The position numbers and the translations under genes were made by a program. Under the pieces are notes generated by a model. The model saw only the letters and a list, made by a program, of their open reading frames with translations. It was not told the origin of the DNA and ran no database searches. This document shows positions 34,711 through 46,662 of a stretch of DNA of 64,000 bases, in pieces (within the stretch, counting starts at the first letter, position 1; each line of letters starts with the position of its first letter). The stretch comes from Pneumocystis sp. 'macacae' (Eukaryota > Ascomycota > Pneumocystomycetes > Pneumocystales > Pneumocystaceae): assembly GCA_018127085.1 (NCBI GenBank), contig CM030723.1:253685-317684 (forward strand). Direction: 5' to 3'.

Positions 34711-36093
34711 TCACTTTTTACCCTTAGGTATTTTATTTTCAGCTCTAAGTTTAGCCAATACAACTTCTGAAAAGACATTAGCAGAAGCTTTCTTGGATCT
34801 TTCTACAGGATTTTGAGAACTCCTATCTGTTGATCCCGAAGTATCGGAATTTATAGCACTGCCTTCACTAATTGGTCTTTCATCAGGGTCAAATTCATCA
34901 GAATCAGTCTCCATTTTTAAAGCCTTAATTCTGTTCTCTAGCCGTACACTTTCAATTGCATGACGGAGTTGTTTACGAGCATCAATCTCAGTCTTAACAC
35001 TGGGCATTAGATTAATATTTGTAGCACTATTCCCCGTAATCCATTTATGTTTTAAAGCTTCCTAGTACATTATCAACAGATAGAATAATATAGGAATATA
35101 AAAAAATACTTTAGCAGTAGGTCTTTCAGATGGATCAATTTTTAATAAAGAAACAATAAAATCTTTAGCTTTAATTAAATCAAAATGACGTATATATATA
35201 TATATAATATTTACCATCCTGAGAAATATTTTTCCAATATTTCTGGTGAAATACAATATTAGCACAAACAGTTTCTTTAATCAATTCATCTTTATCTCTT
35301 GATCTGAAAGGCGAATATCCACATAACAGAGTATAGGTAATAACACTAAGTTTATTAAAACAATAAAATTTCAATACAAATACTACCCTAATGACCAAAT
35401 ATCACACAATTTCCCATATCCACGACCTGATAATATTTCTGGTGCAGCATAGCCATAAGATCCAGCTACTGTTAAAAGTACTTGATCTTCTTTGACATTT
35501 CGAGCAATTCCAAAATCAGCAAGAACTAGAGGAGAATCATGATCAGAAGTGAGATACAGAAGGTTTTCAGGCTTAAGATCTCTATGAACAATCTGATTGT
35601 CATGAATATAAGACAATGCATCAAGAATTTCAGCAATAATAACTACTGCATCTTTTTCAGAAAATTTCCCGTATTCGCAAATTCTATCAAACAATTCACC
35701 CCCAGTAGCCCTTCATAGCTTTATTTAAAAAAACAGAACTTTCCAAATTATACTTACAACTGAGTAACAATATAAAATTTAGAATTTGATTCAAACCATT
35801 CTTTAAAACTCACAATATGCGGATGATTAAGACGTTTTAATATTTCCATCTCCTCATAAACCATGTTTTCATGGCCTTTAACAGAATTTTTATCAATAAT
35901 TTTTACAGCAACTCGGCCATATTCACTATGCAAAGCTTCTTTAACAATACCATATGTTCCTGCACCTATAAAATGCAACTTAATCATAATGACACATGAT
36001 AAAAAATAAAATACTACCTAACGTTTTTCCAAACTTATAATTCTTTTTTCTTGAACCAGATGAATGTTTAAAATTCTTCAAAAATGATGTCAT
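34711..36093 (-). CDS. Ca2+/calmodulin-dependent-type protein kinase (CaMK I-like)
   Basis: Starts [31 protein letters not shown] (glycine loop). The kinase core has VAVKIIDK (Lys), [37 protein letters not shown] (CaMK signature), [44 protein letters not shown] and [14 protein letters not shown]. The tail [22 protein letters not shown] is amphipathic and basic, at the place where CaMKs carry the autoinhibitory and calmodulin-binding helix. It ends [11 protein letters not shown]. This suggests a Cmk1-type kinase for calcium signalling and stress; the exact paralogue is not certain. Introns include one with a TATATATA run near 35195. Confidence 0.87.
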
Positions 36094-36676
36094 ATTTAAT
36101 AATTCAAAAACAAAAGAAAAAGATACTAAAGATAAAAAAATAAAATATCTCCAAAGCAATAATGACTTGAAAATAAAAACGAAGTATTTTTGCAACAAAA
36201 GAGTATAAACGCTGCAAATAACAAAAATCAATAACTAAAAAATAAACTTATTTTTTTTGAAAAATAAAAAATACATTCAATTAAAAAATGCCTATAATGA
36301 AATCCGGCTTAAAATTTTAACGTATATTTTACGTATTTTATAAAATTCCAATTCCTATTTATATTTTAGAAACTAGAAATAACCAATATAAAAGTCGAAG
36401 TAAATGTAGCGACAAAAAACAAATATATAACTAACATCTATTTCAAATAAAAAATATACATAAATGAATATATATATTTACAATTATTTTTATAAAAAAA
36501 AACTATGTTTAAGTCCATTAATTCCATCTTTTGAAAATAAAAATACTTAAATACAAAAATAGACATTTTCTTGAAAACTAAAGCATCAATCTCATTAAAT
36601 AATCTTTTTATGGAAAAAACTTCAAAAAAACACTTTTTTCGAATAATATCCTTTAAAAATATCAAAATGAGCAATT
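36094..36676. other. AT-rich spacer
   Basis: Promoter of the CaMK gene and 3' flank of the TMEM14 gene. No element stands out; open frames here have no motif. Confidence 0.4.
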
Positions 36677-37104
36677 TTAATAACTAAAAATACCTGTAGC
36701 TAAAATACCTACTGTTCCCAATACAATTGGTACAAATTTGATACCAACTTTACGAAGACGTACTATGGAGCTTCCGGAAAGCAGAAGGGATGAAACTATA
36801 TTTATTTTAGACAAAAAGATACATTTTTAAGCAAATATATACAAAGCGAAAGTTCATAGCCACCAATTATATTATTTCGAATCAAAATATCTATCTAATG
36901 TTTAAAATGATAAAAAACAAATATAAAAGAACATACTACTACATCCATAGATAGTTCCTAGTACAGTACCAGCAACAAGACTTGGTATACTTCGTGCACG
37001 AATGTATCCAACTAAACCACCAATAAACACTATTTTTTTCAATTTTTTTCAATAAAAAAGAACAATCAACATGCTCCAGTAAGAATATTAGTAAAAGGAT
37101 CCAT
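36677..37104 (-). CDS. TMEM14 family (UPF0136) small membrane protein
   Basis: Exons 37104-37071, 37029-36937 and 36795-36677 (246 bases, 81 residues; family about 100). It starts MDPFTNILTGALFIGGLVGY, then IRARSIPSLVAGTVLGTIYG. The GG..GY.RA.S.PSL..G...G pattern is the TMEM14 signature. After an unusually long 141-base intron it continues SSLLLSGSSIVRLRKVGIKFVPIVLGTVGILATG. Four hydrophobic helices fit an inner mitochondrial membrane protein; the animal member TMEM14C moves protoporphyrinogen for haem synthesis. Transport of that substrate in fungi is not established. Identification rests on the glycine pattern and helices. Confidence 0.78.
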
Positions 37105-37595
37105 ATTTTTATAATTCTTATATGAAATACTATATTTTTTATCATTCATTTACTATAATTAGCGGTCTCTATTTTTTTTTAAAGGTTGAATATATTAAAA
37201 TCAACCGCATAAAAATTTATAAAATCAATCTTCAAAAAAAATTCTAGATATTTTTCTCCAAAAAACACCTCACATCATAAAATTAAATTATCATAAATTT
37301 CAGAACACAAACAAAAAAGAACAATTATAAAAACAAAAGAAGCTTATTATCATTTTTTAAAAGTAAAAATCATACTTAAAAAAACTATGTATAAAATTCG
37401 AAATGATCAAGTGATCTTGTAAATGTTCTACTCATAATAATTAATAAATAACAAATATGAGATTTTGCATTTAAAATACGACATGAATGTATTAATTCAA
37501 TAGACACACTGTCTTTTGTATAACAGATTATATTTTATATAACTACAATTTCATGTTTCTAAGAAAAATTATTAAAAATCAAAACACAAACAATA
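37105..37595. other. AT-rich spacer
   Basis: Promoter of the TMEM14 gene and 3' flank of the kinase gene to the right. Nothing recognised. Confidence 0.4.
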
Positions 37596-39923
37596 CTAAC
37601 TATTTTTCTGAATAATAGAAAGCCCTTTATCAAGAACTTCTAAATAGCTTTGGAATCCAAAAAGTACTTTTTCTAATTCAGTAATAATAGAATCATTAAG
37701 ATTGTTTTCTCCTGAGCTTGTATAATCAGACAAAACTTTTAAGTTTAATGGTTCCAATTGAGGATGTTTCCATGTATTACACAATGAAGGATCTTTTAAA
37801 AAGGTTTGACAATTTCGAGATACAGATGACTGAGATGGAGACGGAGGAAGGAAAATCAAATTATTCATTTCCGAATATTTTGATTTTGGTGAAATATTTT
37901 GTACACTAGACTATTTTAATTTTAACCCTCTAAAACAAAAAAATAAAAAAAAAACTATACCTTTGTGTTCAATAAAACTGTCTTTTTATCTAAATTATGC
38001 TTAAATATATTATTCGAGACATTTAATTGCTCTTTTGATAATACTTGTTTATTTTTATGAGACATCTTAGAAAACAATTGAACATTAAGTGGAACTCCCA
38101 TATGTTTAGATGAGGATGATTCTTTAAATGGTATTGAATCAAACATATAATCATATGAATAAAATGGTTTCGACAATTCAGAATTAGAACGTAATGGAGA
38201 TACAGAATGCATATGTGGTTGGCAATTGACATTAAAAACAGAATTCGATTGTATATATTTTGGATAAGAAAAACTAGATGCTGTTTCAGATAATTGATTT
38301 TGATCATGATTTTTAAATTGCGTTGAATTCAAATTTGACTGTTCAGATGATTTTAAATCACCGTTCTGTATAGAACGGATTAAAGATGACTCTGAATTTA
38401 CATTTGAAATATCAATAGATATTTGATTGAAATTATTTTTCAAATCATGCGTTTGTGTAGAATTCTTAGATGAATCATTAAGACATGTCGAAGATATTAA
38501 AGAATCCAATTCTGTTTTTTCTGGAGATTCTTGAACAAAAAGCTGAAGAAGAGGATGATCAGCCTTAATATTAGTTAAATTACTATTAGAAGCAGATAAT
38601 TTATTTTTTAAAGTTTCAGCATTATATACTTTATTTAAAAATCAATACCATTCGTATAAATAGATAAAACGTACCTCTTTCAAGTCTATTCGAAGATTTT
38701 TTATCATCAGAATCAGATATCTTATTTTCAGGAAAACTCTGAATGGTATCAAAAGCCCATTCTCCACTGAAATGATCATCTATATTATCAAGCTCAAAAT
38801 TATCATCACTATTATTTTCATCATTTACAGGGATGTTAATAGAGTTACGCACACCGCCATGTTGACACCAAAGATCATAACGTATTAATAACTCCCTTAA
38901 AATAGATGTAGGCGTTTTCATCGCTTGTTTAATAAATTTTGTTTTTAACAATTCTACAGCACTAGGACGTTCATCCGCATCCTCATTCAGACATATTGCA
39001 ACAAACTCTTTTAACTGAGAAGAAAATTGAGAACCCTCAAGTCGAGTAGGTGGAGATCGGGGAATCAAAATAATCGCACGCATAGGCTCTTGATCAGCAA
39101 ATGGGGGATTCCCAGTAGCGATTTCATAAACAGTAATCCCAAGGGACCATATATCCGCCTAAAATCATTAAATATATAAAAAACTACCATAAACATGCTA
39201 CTTTAAAACTATAAGAGACACCCTCTGTAATAACTTCCGGAGCCATCCAATACGGAGTACCAACAAATGTGCTCCTCTTAAAACTATTTGCACTTAATTG
39301 TGCAGCCACCCCAAAATCACACAACTGTACTCGGCCATCATTAGTAACAAGAATATTTGCAGCTAAATTCAAGAATTAAAAACTACCTAAAACTAAACAA
39401 AAAACATAATACCTTTAATATCACGATGAATAATACCCGCACGATGAATATAATTTAAAGCAATAAGTGTTTCACGAATAATCACAGAAAGATATCTTTC
39501 TTCAATACGACAACTCTTCATCTATTATTTTAAGCAACCAGAAACAGAAGAATAGCTATATCAGTCTACAAAACATACCAATGTACGTATGCTACCACCC
39601 TCACAAAAATCCATAATTACCCAAAGTCGTGTATCGTAAAGAAAACTACCATGATATCGGACCACATTTTGAGCATCAACTTGTCTCAGCTGAGAAAGCA
39701 TAGAAATTTCACGCTGAATATCAGTAACATCATCTTCTGTAGTATCCAGATTAAGCACTTTAATTGCAACAACTTGTTTTGTTTCATTATGAATCCTAAA
39801 AGTTAAAAATTAGTTTTGATTCAACAAAAAACAAAAAAAGAGAACACACCCTTTATAAACAGCACCATATGATCCCCTTCCTATTAATTCCTGCCGTGTA
39901 TAAAGCGGCTTAACCTTTGTCAT
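37596..39923 (-). CDS. Ste20/germinal-centre family kinase (Nak1/Sid1/Kic1 type)
   Basis: Starts [25 protein letters not shown]. The core has [22 protein letters not shown] (the GCK III-type LD.tEDdv.DIQ.EI motif), [54 protein letters not shown] and [19 protein letters not shown]. After the kinase domain, [15 protein letters not shown] is followed by a long Ser/Asn-rich tail and a C-terminal helix ending GLSIIQKNS. Fungal relatives Nak1 and Kic1 run the morphogenesis Orb6/RAM pathway, and Sid1 the septation pathway; the long low-complexity tail favours the Nak1/Kic1 side, but this is a guess. Several introns of 40-60 bases. Confidence 0.85.
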
Positions 39924-40199
39924 TTGTTGAGTTTTTCTATCGAAATAGACGTGTCCGACTCGAACGTGTTAAGAATTCTTGATATATACATAAACAAGTA
40001 ACTTTTAATAAAATATATCCTTTTATTCTGATAGTAATATCACATATAAATACTCTAAAAAGATACGTATAAACATGTACAAAAATACTTAACCATAAAA
40101 AATATTATAAAATAAAAAAAACAGATAAAGTCTTTACCATTACTGATTAGGATCCTCTAGAGTAATTTTTATATATAAAAATCATTACATACCAGATAT

Positions 40200-43100
40200 T
40201 TAATTGTCAGACCTTCTCTGAGAATTTGTGCGTTCTTGAAGCTATAAAAAGTTAGTTTATTTTATAAAAAACTCAATGTTATAATAAATCAAAACACCAT
40301 AACACTTACTTCATCAAGAAAGGCGCTAGCATAACCTTTTTCACCCACAGAATATTTTAATTTAGATGGACGAGCAGGTATAGATGGTATATAGTTTACA
40401 GATTCACAAGTTTGCTTAAATTTCGACATATCTGGTTTTGAAATTCTTAGTCTTTGTATATCAGATGGAAAATCATTATTTTTTCCATCCATAGCTAAAG
40501 ATGAACGCATACTAGCCAAAGGTATTTGTGGTTTAGGTTTTTCTTCTTTTAAATAATTTTCAGGAACCCATCCTTCTACTCCATTTTTTCTTGCTAGCCA
40601 CCATCCTACATATTTATAAGAATTTATTTATTTAAATAAACCATTACCATTATTTTCTTTATGTATAATATCCAAGATTTCATTTTTTCTAAAAGACATT
40701 TCATTAGAATTTTGACCTTCAAAATCATATAAAGCAATATAATAGGGTTTAATATAATTTACAGGTAAAGATGAAGGTGTATCAGCTGATAAAAAACATG
40801 TATATTTCTTCTTTGAAAAATTGATATCAGAAACAAGACATTTCATGGGTATAGATGATGTTTTCATTCCATTATTAACTCTTGCTGATTGATGAGATGT
40901 AACTTTTGTCTTAAGAAAACGTTTTGAAAGACTATTAGACGGTTCCCCTGGAAGAACATATACAACTCCACTTCTATATATATTATTGACAGGAATCTTT
41001 GGATCTATAATAAATTTAACAATAGAAGTTTTTCCTGGTTTTTTATTATATTCGATACTATTTTAATATTAGTATTATAAAGTTTAAATAAACATTACCT
41101 AGGTCCTATCTGAAGAACTAAATTATGCAATATAAGTTTTAAACGAGTTACAAATTCAGTTTTAAAAACACAAGAAAAAAAAAGATCAGACTCGTTCTTA
41201 CTATTAAGTTTAATACAGACCCAATCATCACTTAAACATGAAAGCGCTACATGACGAATTTCCGTCAATTTAATAGATCTTTCAAGAAGAACATTAAACT
41301 GTTTATTAATAATAATTGTTGAAAAAATATATATCATATTATTTGTCTAGTCAATATTAGCAATAAATTATAATAAACCAATTTCTACCATAATAAGTTC
41401 TCTTGGTTTCTGTTTACTAGATCTACCAAATTTGGGAGACAAAAGCTCAATTACACAGGAAAATTCTACATTTTTAGTGTCTATTTTATTCAGAAAACAC
41501 AAAATTAAATGGATACTTTACCATTAATATCAAAAACATTTCTATACATTTTCCCAAAATTCTCATTAAAATTAATATCCATATAGTCACCTATAAAACG
41601 TCTACTATACAACAAACTAGCTTTACGTCTTTCTTTTCTTCCTCCAAGAATCTGATGTCCTTGGTTTCGAAGTTGAATATAATATAAAGTATCTTTATTC
41701 CTTCTCCAGGCCCTTTGAATTTTTATAGCACATTCATTACGATACTTTAAATAATTACGCCATGCACTCTGTATCCTAATAGCCATATTATGCCAATATT
41801 TATCTCTCATTGATTCCAAACAAAAAATAGTTTCCGGATGTTTAATAAATACCTTTGTTATTCCCATCTGATATTCTGAAACAGGAATACTAACATCTTT
41901 AAAAATTTGCTCACAGGCTAAATAAAAACTATCTTTCCAAATATATTTACCAGCATAACTACACTTTCGTGATAATAAATAAAACCTTTCAACAAATTTA
42001 TTAAATGTTTGTCTATATGCAAATCCAGCTCTTCTAATCCTTATATTTTCTTGCAAACCTAAATATTTTATTTGATGAAGAACTTCTTTTTCATCATATT
42101 CTACAGGAGATTTAATAGAATTAGGCTTGATAGTCCTAATATATGAAGGTTGACATTTCATTAAACTATTTACCAGACTATTTGCAGATTCCTTAAAAAT
42201 GTTAATTTTTTCTCTAAAAACTTTTCTAAAAATATACTTTTATTTTATCCACAGAAGTAAAAGGTCTTTTTTTGGAATTCATATTTACTTTTTCTGGAAA
42301 CAATTCATGTAGAAACAGATCACCACTTTTAATAATTAAATTAAAAAGATCTTTAAGCATACTGTCTTTATTTTTTTCAGTCATTCCACGTGCAGTATAT
42401 ATCACATCCCCTGCATAATGTTTAATAATAAATTGATTTTTCCTGTGTTCAAAATGAGGATTAGATACCAAAAGACTAAGCTTTTGAATAAATGAGTTAT
42501 CTGCAGCAACAGAATCAGCATGTACAGTAGCCACTGTATCATTTAAAGCAGCAAATATCCCAGGAGGATATTTCTCTTCAATAAGGTCACATACAATCTT
42601 ATTATTAAAATAATTTATTGGGGTCCATTTAATCTTTTCCCGAACATATTCTTCTTGCTCAGCTTTTAAAGTAAGTTCAACAAAAATTTGCTAAAATATA
42701 AAGTTAAAAATATTTAATCTTAAAAATTTCTATACTTGTAATTTTTCATTAACATAATTAATACAAATCTGTTCAAAATTATTGTTTTCAAAAACCTCAA
42801 ATCCATAAATATCTAAAATTCCTATTGTATACGAAACATCTTCGCGCGCTTTCATGCTTAAATTGATTTCTTTTAATATCCATTCAAATAGATTATTATA
42901 AATAGACTTTGCCAATGCATCTTTTGTAGAATTAGCCTGCAATGGATTCAATGGTACATCATAGACAGATCCTCTACGTCCTCCTCTTTGAGTCTCTAAA
43001 ACACGGGTAGTTAATGCTTTATTAAGAGATTCAGAGTCCACATTCATAAGATAAGCAATAAATTCTGTAACAGAATTGTCAGAAATAACAGCATTTCCAT

Positions 43101-44310
43101 CCTGATCTTCTTGAAATTGAACATTACCAAGCCATAAAATTATAGCAAGCATTCTAAATATATTATTTTTATCATCTAAAGAAAGTCCTATAGTCTCCAT
43201 TGCCCTACATGTTTCAAAAAAATTAAACGAATCATCCATCCCATCAACGTTAAGACAATCTGAAACACTAGTATAAAAATATGCATCTGGCCCCTGGATA
43301 CCATAATTTTCTTCTAATATCAATAAAAAATATAAAATATAAACAAATAACCTCTATAATATTGATTAACACTTTTTGTGAGCTGATAAAATATGTGAAA
43401 ATTTCTTTCATCTTTTATTTGAGAAATAACTCTACTTTTTTCAAGTAAATAATTTGTAATATTTGCGCCTATTGGTTCTGAACGAGAATTGAAGAAAATC
43501 TCTAAATATTTCCCATGACGTGAAGAATTGTCATTTCTAAGAGTCTTTGCACATCCAAATGATTCAAGTAATGGATTAGTTGCAAGAACGACATTTTTAA
43601 TTTCTTCAATCTGAGAATTTCCAGAAGAAATATGTGAAATATATTGCATAATATGCTTCGCAGCTTCTGTTTTTCCAGCTCCAGACTCTCCACTATAACA
43701 ATTAATATTAAACAAATCAAATATTATAAAACCTAATAATAATACACTGGTTTTCTTTATATGCAACCATATTATAAAATGCACTCTCTGCAATAGCATA
43801 TACATGAGGTTTTTCCTAAAATATATAAGAATTCAAAAAAAAAAATCAAAAAATAAAATCCAAAATATAAACTCACTTCCAATCTATTTTTTCCTCGATA
43901 AGATTGCAAAACTTCATTAGTGTATATTCCAAGATCTTGAAAAGGATTCACACTAATAAGAACATTTCCAATATATGTCTATTAATATATTCTGTTAGTT
44001 TATAATCCTTAGTTTATATTAACATACATAAATTTCTTTATTTTGAAATCTTTTTTTCAGATTATCATTTATAAATTCATCTTTAACTACCGACAACAAT
44101 GTAAGATCATCCACACCAACTCCTTTTTTCCTTATTCCCTCATAAACAATCTTTCTTTTTATATCTTTAACATTATCTACTATATTATGACTACATTTAT
44201 TCAATTTTTTATGTAAAGAAAAACCCAAAGGTTTATTTTGTCTTTTTATCTCCTAATAATGTCAATTCATATTATCTTTCATATATTAATTATAATAAAA
44301 CTTATACCAT
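40200..44310 (-). CDS. myo1: Class I myosin (Myo1/Myo3/Myo5 type)
   Basis: Starts with an exon holding only ATG (44310-44308), a 55-base intron, then [16 protein letters not shown]. Motor motifs: [55 protein letters not shown] and [29 protein letters not shown] carries the TEDS-site serine phosphorylated by PAK kinases in fungal myosin I. IQ motifs follow ([17 protein letters not shown]), then a TH1 lipid-binding region and an SH3 domain ([25 protein letters not shown]). The protein ends [13 protein letters not shown]. The acidic DDDW-type Arp2/3-binding end usual in fungal myosin I is not seen. The motor works in endocytic actin patches. Confidence 0.9.
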
Positions 44311-44494
44311 TGATTTTTAACGTAATATTAAATACGACTAAACATATCAAATGTTTTATAAATCAAAAAAAAAAAAACAATTCAACTTTTTATAGAATAT
44401 ATTAACAATAATAACAATAATTTTTAAACACGATTAGTTAATTAAAAGCAGAAAAAAAACAAAAACAATACAATGTTAAGTAATAAATACATGA

Positions 44495-46212
44495 TTAATT
44501 AAAAAAAGTATTTTTTGAATTACCCTGAGATAACTCTTTTAATAAATTTAAGATTCTGGGTACCATATCTTTCCTTTGTACAAGTTCGCCTTTATTACTG
44601 TGATCACCTAATCCCAAAATTTTAATACGAATCTGATTATTTGCAATTTCATCCTGACCAAAAATAATAGCAATTGGCACATTATCTTTTTCAGCAGCTT
44701 CAAATTGTTGTCTAGGCTTTGGCCTAACTTTATAAAAGAATTGAGCATTTATCCCGGAACTCCACAACTCTTTACATATTTGCAGTCTCTCTTTAATCAT
44801 ATTAGACTTGCTTCCAGTACCAAACTCCATAACATAGACTTCCGTATTATTAGACTTAATGATCCCTCCAGAAGAACGGGACTTTAAAATAGAAAAAATA
44901 CGTTCAACACCAATAGAAACACCAACACAAGGAATTCCATTTTTTTTTGATGAAAACATTCCAACTAAATTATCATATCTACCACCAGCTGCAATGGATC
45001 CAATGGATGCAAAATCATCTTGATCCTTGTTAAAACTGGATTTGCTTTTTAAGGAATTAGGATAAAATGAATCACATGGCTTTAAAACAGCTTCATATAT
45101 AAGTCCTGTATAATAATCAAGGCCACGTGCTAATGATAAATCAAATAAGACCTAAAAAGTTATCTACAATAACAAGTATCATTATTCCACGTACTTTAGA
45201 ATCAATATCTAAATATTCTAAATATTCATATAAAGTTTCCATATCTTCTATTCCTTCAAGTGCAATTGGATGCTTACCAATTAATTTATCTAACTTCAAC
45301 TTTTCCAAAAGATCTTTTCCTCCTATTATTTATTTTAGTTATTTTTTTTTTTTCTAAACAAACCTTTATTCTTAATATAATCACCAACTTTATCTGCCAC
45401 TAAATCATCCAATCCTTTTTCTTCTACCATTTCTTTCTTTATAAAATCCCAAGAAAGCTAAATTAATTAAAATAATAAATCGAAATATTTTCTAATTATA
45501 TATACTTTGTCCAGTTTATCCACAGCACTAGAAATAGTACGAAATTTATCATTCGGAACACCAGATACATCAAAAATCCCATCCAAAATTTTACGGTGAT
45601 TTAATTTAATAACATAGTCACTTATATTTAATTCTTCAAGTATTTCAATAAGAATTTTAAGAATCTCAGTATCGGGTAACATTGGATCATAACACCCTGC
45701 AATATCAAAATCACACTGATAAAACTCTCGCATACGCCCTTTAAGCATTGCAGGCTGATCTCTACGGTAAACCTTGGCAATATGATATCTCTTAATATAT
45801 TGAATTGTAGGATTCATTGCAAGATATCGTGCAAAAGGAACAGTTAAATCATATCGTAAAGAACAAAGCTCTCCACCTTGATACTGGAGATCATAAATAA
45901 GTTTACTATCTTCACCATATTTTCCAGCCAAGATTTCACGCAACTCGAAAACAGGTGTATCAATTGCAATTCCACCATGACGCTTAAATATTTTCATGAT
46001 TTTCGAAAACATTTTTTCTCTTATTACAATATCCACACCGTCCCAATCTAACCTTATGTTTGAAATGAACTATACTTCATAAATAACTGTACCTTTTGTT
46101 CCCTATATGATAAGTATATTTCTCTAAAAAAAAAATTAACTACCTTCGGCGTTTTAAGATTAAATTCGCACTTAATCTTTTTCTCAGTTTCATTAAGCAT
46201 GATATTCTCCAT
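44495..46212 (-). CDS. hts1: Histidyl-tRNA synthetase
   Basis: Begins [40 protein letters not shown]. Class II motifs: [63 protein letters not shown] (motif 2). The HisRS signatures [15 protein letters not shown] and [13 protein letters not shown] follow, then motif 3 [14 protein letters not shown] and the anticodon-binding domain ([12 protein letters not shown]...[16 protein letters not shown]). A 10-base micro-exon (46093-46102) supplies GTK of TPKGTKDW. In yeast one gene makes cytosolic and mitochondrial forms; the frame stays open upstream of the chosen ATG without another ATG, so the mitochondrial start is unresolved. Divergent with VPS33. Confidence 0.92.
46093..46102 (-). other. 10-base micro-exon of HTS1
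   Basis: Reads GGAACAAAAG on the minus strand, between introns 46103-46143 and 46048-46092. Both have GT-AG ends. Joined to ...CCG AAG and AT TGG GAC it gives PK-GTKD-WDG, the universal HisRS start block. Confidence 0.8.
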
Positions 46213-46662
46213 ATCTAGAACCTTTTTAACACATTCTTTTATCTTTTTTTATAATTACACCTTCACATATCATTTCCTAGAAGTATTAACAATTTCATTT
46301 TATTTCAGAAAAAAAAACAAAAACCTCCAAATTTCCTTTAGAAACAATTTTACTAGATTTATTTTTCATTTCTCTCCGTTTCTCAATACTTTTCTTGAAT
46401 TTTATATTTTTTTCTTTATTTTGTCCTATGTCTGCTAAAAATAAACCCTTAAAACCCAGATTTCTATTAATGCAACAAATATAACAAGAAAGAAGAGTAT
46501 GTGCTGCAAAAGTGCAAAGAATCTCGCGTTTTAATCCCCAAATTTCCTTTTTTGTCCACACAAGCATCTACAAAAGTATCCCATCGATCCGATTTTTATT
46601 AGATCGTTAACACTACCATTATACATTTTCTTTACAAATTTCCTATAAAACTATTAATAGAG
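46213..46662. promoter_or_regulatory. Divergent HTS1/VPS33 interval
   Basis: About 450 AT-rich bases between two start codons. It includes the open but ATG-less extension of HTS1. Short open frames on both strands have no motif. Confidence 0.4.

Noticed and set aside
40150..40163. GGATCCTCTAGAGT, identical to part of a common cloning-vector polylinker
   Set aside because: Only 14 bases match, the flanks are ordinary AT-rich DNA on both sides and no further vector sequence follows. Probably chance, though a read-level check would be cheap.
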